The notes under the pieces: generated by a model
What the model saw: the letters and a program-made list of their open reading frames with translations, nothing else
Told to the model about the DNA's origin: nothing
Databases searched by the model: none
Made by a program: the position numbers and the translations under genes
Source: CALJUZ01 sp003387805
Lineage (GTDB): Bacteria > Bacillota > Limnochordia > Limnochordales > ZCTH02-B6
Reading direction: 5' to 3'
DNA length: 19,655 nt
Assembly: GCA_937975235.1 (NCBI GenBank)
Contig: CALJUZ010000203.1
Span: forward strand, 1-19,655
Part shown: one piece after another, positions 7,392 to 14,871 of the stretch
Layout of the letters: each line of letters opens with the position of its first letter
Numbering within the stretch: the stretch's first letter is position 1

Positions 7392-8934
7392 GCATTTCGT
7401 GTTCTTGCCCGTGCTGATCCCGCTGCTGACGGGCGTTGTTCTGCTGCCCCTCCGGCGGCGCCTGGTGCTGCAGCGGGTCGTGGCCGCGCTGAGCCTGTTT
7501 TCCGTTTTGTACGTCGTTGCAGCGCTGACGGTCCGCCTGCGCGGCGAAGGCATCATCGTGTACGAGCTGGGCGGCTGGCCGGCGCCTTTCGGCATCGTCA
7601 TGGCGGTGGACCTTTTGTCGGCGCTGCTGATGCTGATGGGCGTCGTTACCGCCGCGGCGTCGCTGTTTTTCGCCTTCCGCTCCATCGGGCCGCTGAAGGA
7701 GCGCTATTTCTTCTACTCGCTGATCATGTTTTTGGTGGCCTCGGTCAACGGCGCGCTGATGACCGGCGACATCTTCAATCTGTACGTTTTCTTCGAGCTC
7801 ATCCTGATTTCGTCGTATCTGCTCTTCACCCACGGGGGCCGGGCCGGGCAGCTGAAGGAGTCGTTCAAGTTTCTCTTGATCAACTCGGTGTCGTCGGCGT
7901 TCCTGCTGCTGGCGATTGCCGGGCTGTACGCGCTGACGGGCACGCTGAACATGGCGGATCTGGCGGTGAAAGTGGCGCTGCTGCCCGACAAGCGCATCGT
8001 CGCGGCGGTGGGCATGGTGTTCGTCTTCGCCTTCGGCGTCAAAGCCGCGCTGGTGCCGCTGTTTTTCTGGCTGCCCAGGACGTATGCGGAAGTGTCCACG
8101 GCCGCGGCCGCGCTGTCCGCGGGCGTGGGCACGAAAGTGGGCGTGTACGCGCTGTACCGCATGTTCACCTTGATTTTCGTCCACCACGTGGATTACACGC
8201 ACAAGGCGGTCCTAATGGTGCTGGCGGTGCTGACGATGGTCATCGGCGTGCTGGGGGCCATCGCGCAGATGGACTTCAAGCGGCTGCTGTCCTTTCACAT
8301 CGTCAGCCAGATCGGCTACATGATTTTTGGTCTGGCCGTCATGAGCGTCGCGGGCCTGGCCGGCGGGCTCATGCACATTATGTTCAACATGATTATCAAG
8401 CCTGCGCTGTTTCTCATCGCGGGTGCGACGGAAGAGGCCACCGGCACCACCGACTTGCGCAAAATGAGCGGCGTCATTCACTACGCGCCCGCGCTGGCCT
8501 TTACGTTCCTGCTGGGCGGCCTGGGCCTGGCCGGCGTGCCGCCCATGAGCGGGTTTATCAGCAAAGTGACGCTGTTTCAGGCGGGCTTTGCGGGCGGACA
8601 CTGGTGGGCTACGGGGGCCGCGGTGGTGGTCAGCTTCTTTACGCTGTTTTCCATGATCAAGATCTTCCGCTTGGTGTACTGGGGGCCTAAAGACGGCCTG
8701 ACGGAAGGGCAGCGCCGCACGCTGCCGGCGTGGCGCCGCTTCGTCGCGCCCGGCGCGGCCCTGGTGGCTTTCGGGCTCGTCATGGGCCTGGGCGGCGCGT
8801 ACTTGGTGGACTACGCCGACGCCGCGGCCAGGTGGCTGATGAATCCGGCCCTTTACATCGAGGGCGTGCTGGGCCCGGGCGCGGCCGACGTCCTCCTTCT
8901 CACCGAGACGGTGTCCGAGGTGATGCAGCCGTGA
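7384..8934 (+). CDS. mnhD: Na+/H+ antiporter subunit D (MnhD/MrpD)
   Basis: This is a 516-residue NuoN/NuoM-like proton-channel subunit of the Mrp complex with about 14 transmembrane helices. TGDIFNLYVFFELILISSYLL carries Glu138, the equivalent of the essential Glu137 of Bacillus MrpD. FGVKAALVPLFFWLPRTYAEVSTAAAALSAGVGTKVGVYAL carries the conserved lysines and the Pro-flanked discontinuous helix. LAGVPPMSGFISK is the usual late motif. I chose ATG 7384 because of binding-site spacing; ATG 7375 would add three residues (MAK). It overlaps mnhC by eight bases and mnhE by four (GTGA). Confidence 0.95.
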   Translation: MREHFVFLPVLIPLLTGVVLLPLRRRLVLQRVVAALSLFSVLYVVAALTVRLRGEGIIVYELGGWPAPFGIVMAVDLLSALLMLMGVVTAAASLFFAFRSIGPLKERYFFYSLIMFLVASVNGALMTGDIFNLYVFFELILISSYLLFTHGGRAGQLKESFKFLLINSVSSAFLLLAIAGLYALTGTLNMADLAVKVALLPDKRIVAAVGMVFVFAFGVKAALVPLFFWLPRTYAEVSTAAAALSAGVGTKVGVYALYRMFTLIFVHHVDYTHKAVLMVLAVLTMVIGVLGAIAQMDFKRLLSFHIVSQIGYMIFGLAVMSVAGLAGGLMHIMFNMIIKPALFLIAGATEEATGTTDLRKMSGVIHYAPALAFTFLLGGLGLAGVPPMSGFISKVTLFQAGFAGGHWWATGAAVVVSFFTLFSMIKIFRLVYWGPKDGLTEGQRRTLPAWRRFVAPGAALVAFGLVMGLGGAYLVDYADAAARWLMNPALYIEGVLGPGAADVLLLTETVSEVMQP

Positions 8935-9407
8935 TTACCCAGTTCGTCGTCACCCTCATCATCGCCGGCGTGTGGATGTTTCTGCAGGAGACGCCGGCGT
9001 GGGAAAACTTCGTCGTCGGCTTCGTCATCGGGCTGGTGGTCATGCAGCTGGCGGTGCGGCGCCTGGACACGCCGTTTTGGCTGCACCGCGTGCTGGCCTT
9101 CGTCAAGCTGAGCTTCGTCTTCCTGGCGGAGGTGGTGCGCTCGGGCGTGCGGGTGTCGTACTTGATCCTGCACCCGAAACTGCCCATCAGCCCGGGCTTG
9201 GTGGCGGTGCCGCTGGACGTGACCAGTGACGAAGCCATCACCATTTTCGCCGGCATGATCACGATGGCGCCGGGTTCCATTTCGGTGGAGCTGTCGCACG
9301 ATCGCAAGTACTTGTTCGTGCACGCGCTGGAGGCGGGCGATCCGCACAAGGCGGCCGCGTTTTTCAAGAACGCCTTTGAACGCCACATCCTGGAGGTGTT
9401 CGAGTAG
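8931..9407 (+). CDS. mnhE: Na+/H+ antiporter subunit E (MnhE/MrpE)
   Basis: This is a 158-residue subunit of the Mrp complex: two or three N-terminal membrane helices followed by a small cytoplasmic domain. Family features are VVGFVIGLVV, FVFLAEVVRSGVRVSYLILHPKLPISPGLVAVPLD and TIFAGMITMAPGSISVELS. The GTG start at 8931 shares bases with the mnhD stop (GTGA), with GAGGTGA nine bases upstream, typical of translational coupling. No anomalies. Confidence 0.95.
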   Translation: MITQFVVTLIIAGVWMFLQETPAWENFVVGFVIGLVVMQLAVRRLDTPFWLHRVLAFVKLSFVFLAEVVRSGVRVSYLILHPKLPISPGLVAVPLDVTSDEAITIFAGMITMAPGSISVELSHDRKYLFVHALEAGDPHKAAAFFKNAFERHILEVFE

Positions 9408-9409
9408 CC

Positions 9410-9691
9410 GTGGAACTGCTGCTGGACGTGGTCATCATCCTCATGACGCTGTCGACGCTGGTGGTGGCCGCCCGCATTTTGCTGGGGCCGTCGTTGCCCG
9501 ATCGGGTCGTGGCCGCGGACGGCGCGACGACCCACGTCATCGCGCTGAGCGTGCTGGTGGGCATGAAACTGAAGTCGACGACCATGTTCGACGTGGCCAT
9601 CGCCTTGTCCATTTTGTCCTTTCTGACGGCCATCGTGGTGGGGAAGTACATGGAGAAGGGGCACATCATCGATGATATCGGCAATCGTTAG
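9410..9691 (+). CDS. mnhF: Na+/H+ antiporter subunit F (MnhF/MrpF)
   Basis: This is a 93-residue subunit of the Mrp complex with three transmembrane helices. LLGPSLPDRVVAADG is the diagnostic MrpF motif, followed by MFDVAIALSILSFL and GKYMEKG. GTG start two bases after the mnhE stop, with GGAGGTG eleven bases upstream inside mnhE. The 3' end overlaps mnhG by 20 bases. Confidence 0.95.
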   Translation: MELLLDVVIILMTLSTLVVAARILLGPSLPDRVVAADGATTHVIALSVLVGMKLKSTTMFDVAIALSILSFLTAIVVGKYMEKGHIIDDIGNR

Positions 9692-10103
9692 CATCTTCCT
9701 CATCATCGGCGTCATCTTGTCCATCGTGGCCGCGGTGGGCCTCCACCGGCTGAAAGACCCGTATACGCGCCTGCACGCGACGTCGGCCATCAACTCCTTC
9801 GGGCTCATTTCGATTTTGGTCGCGTCGGTGTTCTACTTCGTGGAGGAGTCGGCCGTCACCAGCCTGCGGCAGCTTCTGGCCGTCTTCTTCATCTTCATTA
9901 CCGTGCCCGCGGGCACCCACATTTTGTCGCGCGCGGCCATCGTGCGGGACGTGCACGTGTGGAAGCCCGACGGGTCGGAGCTGCGGCAGCACGAGGTGGA
10001 AATCATCCAGACCATCAAGCGGCAGTCGGAGGAGCGCCGGGCCCATCGGCTGCGGGAGGAAGTGCAGGGGCGGGAGGGCCTGGACGGCGCGAAAAGGAGC
10101 TGA
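9672..10103 (+). CDS. mnhG: Na+/H+ antiporter subunit G (MnhG/MrpG)
   Basis: This is the last Mrp subunit, 143 residues with three transmembrane helices. GLHRLKDPYTRLHATSAINSFG is the family motif; the helix FFIFITVPAGTHILSRAA follows. The C-terminal tail of about 45 residues is charged and hydrophilic (ending near EVQGREGLDGAKRS), longer than in short versions but within the family's range. ATG 9672 is preceded by GGAGAAGGGG inside mnhF. The ribosome binding site of the following ABC ATPase overlaps the mnhG stop, so the two loci are probably cotranscribed. Confidence 0.95.
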   Translation: MISAIVSIFLIIGVILSIVAAVGLHRLKDPYTRLHATSAINSFGLISILVASVFYFVEESAVTSLRQLLAVFFIFITVPAGTHILSRAAIVRDVHVWKPDGSELRQHEVEIIQTIKRQSEERRAHRLREEVQGREGLDGAKRS

Positions 10104-10109
10104 AGTCCC

Positions 10110-10853
10110 GTGAACGGGCGGGAAGTCATCGTCGAACTCGTTGACGTGCACAAAGTGTATCCGCTGGGGGAGACGGAAGTCCACGCCGTGCGGGGCGTGT
10201 CCTTCCGCGTGGAGAAAGGGGACTTCATCTCCATCACCGGCCCTTCCGGCTCGGGCAAATCCACCATCCTGAACCTGATCGGCTGCATCGACAAGCCCAC
10301 GTCCGGCGTGGTCAAAATCGCGGGCGTGGAGACCGGGACCCTCAACGACCGGCAGCTGACGGAGCTGCGGCAGAAAACGCTGGGCTTCATTTTTCAGTCC
10401 TTCAACCTCATCCCCGTGCTGGACGTGTACGAAAACGTGGAGTTTCCGCTTCTTCTGGGCAAAGAGCGGCCTGGCAAGCGCGAAACCGAGGAGTGGATCA
10501 ACTTCCTGCTGGAGGCCACGGGGCTCGCGTCCCACCGCCGGCACAAGCCCAGCGAGCTGTCGGGCGGGCAGAGGCAGCGGGTGGCCATCGCGCGGGCGCT
10601 GGCCACTAAGCCGAAAATCGTGCTGGCCGACGAACCGACGGCCAATCTGGACTCCAAAACGGGCAAAGCCATCATCGAGCTCATGAAGAAGCTCAACCAG
10701 GAGCTGGACACCACCTTCATCTTCTCGACCCATGACCCCGAGATCGTGGCCGTCGCGGACCATGTCATCCGGCTGCAGGACGGGCGCATCGTCGAGGAGA
10801 TCCGGTCGGGCCGCGACCGGGGCCCGGCGGCGAAGGCGGGCGCTCCGTCATGA
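10110..10853 (+). CDS. ABC transporter ATP-binding protein, LolD/MacB type
   Basis: This is a 247-residue cytoplasmic ATPase that would energise the two permeases encoded next. It has Walker A GPSGSGKST (44-52), Q-loop Gln96 in FIFQSFNL, signature LSGGQRQR (150-157), Walker B IVLADEPTANLD (170-181) with catalytic Glu175, and switch His208. The VRGVSF...LNLIGCIDKPTSG layout and the NLIPVLDVYENVEFPL stretch place it in the LolD/MacB/FtsE-like group serving type VII (mechanotransmission) permeases. GTG start, with AAGGAG about ten bases upstream overlapping the mnhG stop. Its stop overlaps the first permease as ATGA. Gene context suggests movement of lipid or lipoprotein toward the outer envelope; sequence alone cannot exclude peptide or toxin efflux. 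Confidence 0.93.
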   Translation: MNGREVIVELVDVHKVYPLGETEVHAVRGVSFRVEKGDFISITGPSGSGKSTILNLIGCIDKPTSGVVKIAGVETGTLNDRQLTELRQKTLGFIFQSFNLIPVLDVYENVEFPLLLGKERPGKRETEEWINFLLEATGLASHRRHKPSELSGGQRQRVAIARALATKPKIVLADEPTANLDSKTGKAIIELMKKLNQELDTTFIFSTHDPEIVAVADHVIRLQDGRIVEEIRSGRDRGPAAKAGAPS

Positions 10854-12376
10854 GCGTCGCTCTAAAGATCGCCTTTCGCAACATTTTGCGGCACAAGACG
10901 AAAACGCTCATCGTGGGCGTGCTCATCGCCGTCGGCATCATGGTGCTCATCGTGGGCAACTCCCTGATGGACACCGCCGAGCGGGGCATCGCGCAGACGT
11001 ACGTGGAAAGCTACACCGGGCATTTGCTCATCACCGGGCGGCACCACGGCAATGTGACCATTATGGGCCTGGAAGGTCCCGACGCGATGGATGCGGTCAT
11101 GCCCGTGGTGCCGTCGTTTGCGCAAGTGTTCGAGTACGTGGCGAACCATCCCCGGGTGGCCGCGGTGAACCCCCAGGCCACCGCGGGCGCGCTGGTGGAC
11201 TACGAGCACCGGCGGGGCTTGACCCAGGCCTTCGGCATCGATCCGGAGTACTACCAGGACATGTTTCCGGACAACATCGAGATTTTGCGGGGGCGCATGC
11301 TGCTGCCCGGCGAGGAGGGCATCGTGCTCAACGAGCAGGTGGTGCGGCGCCTGGAGCGCACCGGCGAGGTGCGGGTGCAGCCCGGCGACCGCGTCATCCT
11401 GACGGGCATCAGCACCGCGGGCGGCGTGCGGGTGCGGGAGGTGCCGGTGCGGGGCGTGTTTCGCTTCCGGCACGGCAACCCGGCGGTGAACTTCGTGTCC
11501 CTTGTAGACATTACCAACGTCCGGGCGCTGGCCGGCATGAAGCTGCTGCAGGTGACGGAAGCCGAGCTGACGGAGCTGGAGGCCAGGCTGCTGGGCGGCG
11601 TGGACGAGGACGAGCTGTTCGGCGGCTTGGAGGACTCTCTGTTTTCCGATCTGTTTGCGGACGCGGACGTGTTCGGCGAAGGCGCGTGGCTGTTCGCGGA
11701 CGTGCTGGACGAAGACGCGCTGCTGGCCGGCTTCGGCGCCCCGGAGGACGAGCCGGTGGAAGGGATCGGGGCGGTCTCGGCCGCGGCCCAGTCCGACGCC
11801 TGGCACTTTTTGCTGGTGAAGCTGGTGGACGGCGCGGACCCGAAGGCGGTGGCCGCCGAGCTGGAGCAGTGGCTGGCGGCCCACGGCATCGACGCGATGG
11901 TGTCGGACTGGCTGTCGGGCGCGGGCGCGGTGGCCAGTCTGGCCACGGGCACCAAGCTGGTCTTCAACATCGTGGTCGTCGTTATCGCGGTGGTGGCCGT
12001 CATTATTATCATGAACACGCTGGTCATCTCGGTGACCGAGCGGACCACGGAGATCGGCACCATGCGGGCGCTGGGCGCGCAAAAGTCCTTCGTGCGGCGC
12101 ATTATCGTCTGGGAGACGGTGATGACCGCGGGCCTTTTCGGGCTTGTCGGCGTCGCGGCGGGTCTTTTGGTGCTGCTGATTTTGAACTGGTCGGGCATCG
12201 AGGCGCCCAACGCCTTTTTTGAAGTGCTGTTCGGGGGCAAAGTGCTTCGGCCCGTGCCGTCGTTGCGCTCCATCGTTTCGTCGCTGGTCATCGTCCTCGC
12301 CATCGGCGTCGCGTCCAGCTTGTATCCGGTGTCCATCGCCCTGAGAACCGAGCCGGTCCAGGCTATGCAGGAGTGA
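10850..12376 (+). CDS. FtsX/MacB-type ABC permease with an acidic octapeptide-repeat insert
   Basis: This is a 508-residue permease: transmembrane helix 1 at about 18-40, a large extracytoplasmic MacB_PCD-like domain, then three C-terminal helices beginning near residue 371, with the FtsX motif TERTTEIGTMRALGAQKSFV after the second helix. The end reads IALRTEPVQAMQE, typical of the LolC/E and MacB families. Within the periplasmic domain residues 252-304 are a highly acidic, LF-rich stretch not expected in this fold. It opens with two octads, EDELFGGL and EDSLFSDL (253-268), then degenerates (DADVFGEG, AWLFADVL, DEDALLAG). The second permease lacks it. The same octad occurs in the barrel protein at 14872. 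ATGA overlap with the ATPase gene. Probably forms a heterodimer with the next permease. Confidence 0.93.
   Translation: MSVALKIAFRNILRHKTKTLIVGVLIAVGIMVLIVGNSLMDTAERGIAQTYVESYTGHLLITGRHHGNVTIMGLEGPDAMDAVMPVVPSFAQVFEYVANHPRVAAVNPQATAGALVDYEHRRGLTQAFGIDPEYYQDMFPDNIEILRGRMLLPGEEGIVLNEQVVRRLERTGEVRVQPGDRVILTGISTAGGVRVREVPVRGVFRFRHGNPAVNFVSLVDITNVRALAGMKLLQVTEAELTELEARLLGGVDEDELFGGLEDSLFSDLFADADVFGEGAWLFADVLDEDALLAGFGAPEDEPVEGIGAVSAAAQSDAWHFLLVKLVDGADPKAVAAELEQWLAAHGIDAMVSDWLSGAGAVASLATGTKLVFNIVVVVIAVVAVIIIMNTLVISVTERTTEIGTMRALGAQKSFVRRIIVWETVMTAGLFGLVGVAAGLLVLLILNWSGIEAPNAFFEVLFGGKVLRPVPSLRSIVSSLVIVLAIGVASSLYPVSIALRTEPVQAMQE
11606..11653 (+). repeat. Two acidic octapeptide repeats inside the first permease
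   Basis: Codons 253-268 give EDELFGGL and EDSLFSDL, matching E-(D/E)-x-L-F-(G/S)-x-x twice. The surrounding insert runs to about base 11761. Codons differ between the copies, so the similarity lies at protein level rather than in a fresh DNA duplication. Confidence 0.7.
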
Positions 12377-12382
12377 GCCCTC

Positions 12383-13741
12383 GTGTGGACCATTGTTCGC
12401 ATCGCGTACAGAAACATCCGCCGACACGGCCGGCGGGCCGTTTTCCTGGCCGCGGCCGTGGCTTTCGGCGTCATGATGATTACGCTCCTGAACGCCTTCA
12501 CCGCCGGCGCTATTGACAACATCAAGGGCAATCTGGCGTCCGTGGCCGGCGGGCACGTGTTCGTGGCCGGCAAGGAGCTGGTGGACGGCCGGCGGGAAGT
12601 GGATCGCATCGGCGACGACGAGGTGCTGCGGGCCGCGGCCGGACGGGTGCAGGCGCCTGTTCAGTCGGTGCACCGCCGCTCGGCGGTGTTCGCGACGCTC
12701 ATTTTCGGCTCGAAGACGACGCTGCAGAGCATCGAAGGCGTCGACTTTGCCGACGAGACGGACTTCTCCAGCGGGCTGCAGGTGCTGGAGGGCCAGCGGG
12801 TGTTTGGCGCGGAGACGGACCCGCGCGCCTTGATTTTGCCCAAGTCCGCGGCGGAGCGGCTGGGCGTGCAGGTGGGCGAGACGGTGCTGGCGCGGCTGAC
12901 GACGGTGACGGGGCAGCAAAACGTGGGCGAGTTCCGGGTGGCGGCGGTGGTGGACGAACTGCTCACGGCGGGCTTCTCCGGCGCGTACGCGAGCCTGCAG
13001 TACGTGAACGAGCTCATCGGGCTGGCGCCGGATGAATACCAGCTCTTCAACCTGGTCCTGGCGGATGTGCAGCAGATCGACGCGGCCGCGGATCAGCTGG
13101 CGGCCGCGCTGGAGGCGGCGGGCGCCCCGGTGGAGCGGCCCTTCCGGCAGTTGGCCGGCCGCGAGGAGCTGGAGGACGAAAGCCTGCAGCTCATCGGGCA
13201 GGTGTTCGGCCGGGCCGCGGTGCGCCTGGTCGAGGAGCCGTGGGAAGGCACCAAGTTTTCGGTGACGACCCTGAACGAGATGATGGAGCCGGTGGTGTCG
13301 GCCATGACGGTGCTGGACGCCATCGCGCGGGGCATTTTCGTCGTGCTGCTGTTGATCACGGCCGTGGGCATCATGAACACGTTTCGCATGGTCATGCTGG
13401 AGCGGGTGCGGGAGATCGGCACGATGCGGGCCTTCGGCATGCAAAAAAGCACCGTGCGCAGCATCTTCTTGTGGGAGGCCGCGCTCATTTCGCTGGCCGG
13501 CGGCGCGGCGGGGCTTCTGGCCGCGGGCGTCGTCGCGCTTGTGGTGTCCCGCTTCAGCTTTGCCGGCGTGCCCGGCTTCGAGTTTTTCCTGGACGGCGGC
13601 CATGTTACGTTCGCGGCCACGGCGGCGGACGTCGCGGTCAACCTGGCCATCGTGCTGGTCATCAGCCTGGCGTCGGCCTTTTTGCCGGCCAACGCCGCGG
13701 CCAACCTGGAGCCGGTGGAGGCTTTGGGCGCGCATTATTGA
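12383..13741 (+). CDS. Second FtsX/MacB-type ABC permease
   Basis: This is a 452-residue partner permease with the same architecture: an N-terminal helix (about 14-35, AVFLAAAVAFGVMMITLLNAF), a periplasmic MacB_PCD-like domain, and three C-terminal helices. The FtsX motif here reads LERVREIGTMRAFGMQKSTVRSIFLWEA, after LITAVGIMNTFRMVM. It ends ANAAANLEPVEALGAHY. Start GTG at 12383 with AGGAGTGA about eight bases upstream overlapping the end of the preceding gene. It lacks the acidic LF-repeat insert of its neighbour, so the two permeases are functionally asymmetric, as are LolC and LolE. It is likely part of the same transporter. Confidence 0.93.
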   Translation: MWTIVRIAYRNIRRHGRRAVFLAAAVAFGVMMITLLNAFTAGAIDNIKGNLASVAGGHVFVAGKELVDGRREVDRIGDDEVLRAAAGRVQAPVQSVHRRSAVFATLIFGSKTTLQSIEGVDFADETDFSSGLQVLEGQRVFGAETDPRALILPKSAAERLGVQVGETVLARLTTVTGQQNVGEFRVAAVVDELLTAGFSGAYASLQYVNELIGLAPDEYQLFNLVLADVQQIDAAADQLAAALEAAGAPVERPFRQLAGREELEDESLQLIGQVFGRAAVRLVEEPWEGTKFSVTTLNEMMEPVVSAMTVLDAIARGIFVVLLLITAVGIMNTFRMVMLERVREIGTMRAFGMQKSTVRSIFLWEAALISLAGGAAGLLAAGVVALVVSRFSFAGVPGFEFFLDGGHVTFAATAADVAVNLAIVLVISLASAFLPANAAANLEPVEALGAHY

Positions 13742-13874
13742 CGGCGACAGACCAGTGCCGCCACGGACGAGCAGGGCGGCGGGCCAGGACGGCGGCGGGC
13801 GAGTTCGCGGGCGAAAGCGGCGGAGGACGTGGACGGCGGGCGGCGAGGACGCCCGCGGCAGGGGGGATGAGTCG
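13742..13874. other. 133-base G-rich spacer before the LolA-like gene
   Basis: The spacer is rich in GGCGG-type motifs, with two similar stretches, GACGGCGGCGGGCGA (near 13789) and GACGGCGGGCGGCGA (near 13832). I see no terminator or promoter consensus. The binding site GGGGGGA at 13861-13867 serves the next gene. Confidence 0.4.
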
Positions 13875-14672
13875 ATGAAGAGCGCTTTTCGGCGGGCGCT
13901 GCGCGGCGCGGGTTGGGCGGCCGTTTGGGCGGCGCTCGCGTGGACGGCCTTGGGGGCCGGCGGATTGGGCGCCGCCCGGGCGGCGGAGGCGGACATGGAG
14001 GCGATTTTGCGGGCCGTCGACGCGCAGAGCAACTTCGAGGACGCGGATTTTTCGGCGGTCATGACCATCATTTCCCAGGACCCGGAGAAGGGGACCGAAA
14101 AGATGGTGGTGCGGCAGTTCCGGCGGGACCGGGAGGAGAAGTTCTTGCTGCTTATTCAGGAGCCCAAGGCCAACAGGGGCCAGGGCTACTTGATGGACGG
14201 GGACAGCTTGTGGTTTTACGACCCCGAGAGCCGGCAGTTTTCCCACACGTCGCTGAAGGAGCACTTCGCCGGCAGCGACGCGCGCACCGATGACTTCTCC
14301 CGCAGCAGCCTGGCCGACGACTATCGTGTCGCCGCCTGGGAGCCGGGACGGCTGGGCATCTACGACGTGTACATCATCGAGCTGGAAGCCGTGCGGGACG
14401 ACGTGCCGGATCCGTTCCTGAAAATTTGGGTGACGCAAGACACCAACCTGGTGCTGAAGATGGAAAGCTACAGCCTCACCAAGAGGCTCATGCGCACCGC
14501 GCTGTTTCCGAACTACGCCCGGGTGGGCGACAAAGTGATCCCGCGGGTGATGCTGTTCGTCGACGAGCTGGTGGAGGGCCGGCAGACCCAGGTGACGCTG
14601 GAGCAGATTTCGCTGAGCGATTTGTCCGACACGGTGTTCACCAAGGCGTTCGTGGAGCGGGCCGCCCGCTGA
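13875..14672 (+). CDS. Secreted LolA-like protein (outer membrane lipoprotein-sorting protein family)
   Basis: This is a 265-residue exported protein. Residues 1-36 form a Sec signal peptide with positive charges (Arg6, Arg7, Arg10), an Ala/Trp-rich core and a probable cleavage site ARA-AE. No lipobox cysteine is present, so the mature protein should be soluble. The body resembles the COG2834/LolA-like fold: DFSAVMTII, a strand with KMVVRQFRRDREEKFLLLIQEP, NRGQGYLMDGDSLWFYDPES, and later LKIWVTQDTNLVLKMESYS and FVDELVEGRQTQVTLEQI. Proteins of this family carry lipoproteins or lipids in a hydrophobic cavity between inner and outer membrane. Its place between the permeases and the barrel protein suggests the periplasmic carrier step. 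ATG 13875 follows GGGGGGATGA. Exact cargo is unknown; it is not a close LolA orthologue that I can verify. Confidence 0.87.
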   Translation: MKSAFRRALRGAGWAAVWAALAWTALGAGGLGAARAAEADMEAILRAVDAQSNFEDADFSAVMTIISQDPEKGTEKMVVRQFRRDREEKFLLLIQEPKANRGQGYLMDGDSLWFYDPESRQFSHTSLKEHFAGSDARTDDFSRSSLADDYRVAAWEPGRLGIYDVYIIELEAVRDDVPDPFLKIWVTQDTNLVLKMESYSLTKRLMRTALFPNYARVGDKVIPRVMLFVDELVEGRQTQVTLEQISLSDLSDTVFTKAFVERAAR

Positions 14673-14703
14673 GCGGGACCGGCGCGGCCAAGCGAGCGGG
14701 AGG

Positions 14704-14728
14704 GCCGGCGGCTTGTGGTGCCGCCGGC
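14704..14728 (+). repeat. Strong GC hairpin 32 bases after the LolA-like gene
   Basis: GCCGGCGGC (14704-14712) pairs perfectly with GCCGCCGGC (14720-14728) across the loop TTGTGGT. There is no T run after it. It may slow RNA polymerase or protect the 3' end of the upstream message. Confidence 0.5.
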
Positions 14729-14729
14729 G

Positions 14730-14810
14730 CCGGGCCGGGGTCTGCTGCGGCGTGGTCCGGGCCGGGGTCTGCTGCGGCGTGGTCCGGGCCGGGGTCTGCT
14801 GCGGCGTGGT
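14730..14810 (+). repeat. Tandem repeat, 27-base unit, three exact copies plus a degenerate fourth
   Basis: The units at 14730-14756, 14757-14783 and 14784-14810 are identical, beginning CCGGGCCGGGGTCTGCTGCG and ending GCGTGGT. A diverged copy starts at 14811. The perfect identity implies recent expansion or gene conversion. The period is a multiple of three, so one frame encodes AGVCCGVVR repeated, but nothing supports translation there. Confidence 0.9.
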
Positions 14811-14820
14811 CCGGGCCGCG

Positions 14821-14850
14821 GTCCGCTGCCGAGGTCCTCGGGCAGCGGAC
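14821..14850 (+). repeat. Long hairpin just before the barrel protein's ribosome binding site
   Basis: GTCCGCTGCC (14821-14830) is the perfect reverse complement of GGCAGCGGAC (14841-14850). The inner ten bases GAGGTCCTCG can extend the pairing. The structure ends seven bases before GGGGAGG (14857-14863). It may be an attenuator, an mRNA stabiliser or a terminator of GC-rich type; no T tract is present. Confidence 0.55.
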
Positions 14851-14856
14851 GGGTGT

Positions 14857-14863
14857 GGGGAGG
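14857..14863 (+). promoter_or_regulatory. Ribosome binding site that fixes the start of the barrel protein
   Basis: GGGGAGG stands eight bases before GTG 14872. The protein read from there has a standard signal peptide. Longer in-frame starts, such as TTG 14713, would run through the tandem repeat and bury the signal peptide. Confidence 0.7.
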
Positions 14864-14871
14864 TTCGAGAC

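Noticed and set aside
10862..14071. Open frame of over 1000 codons on the - strand across the permease genes
   Set aside because: Same effect of third-position GC bias; composition is His/Arg/Gln-rich and no motif or ribosome binding site supports it.
14713..14871. Upstream extension of the barrel protein through the 27-base repeat, giving AGVCCGVVR repeats
   Set aside because: The GTG at 14872 has a well-spaced ribosome binding site and starts a proper signal peptide; the extension would place that peptide internally and cross strong hairpins.
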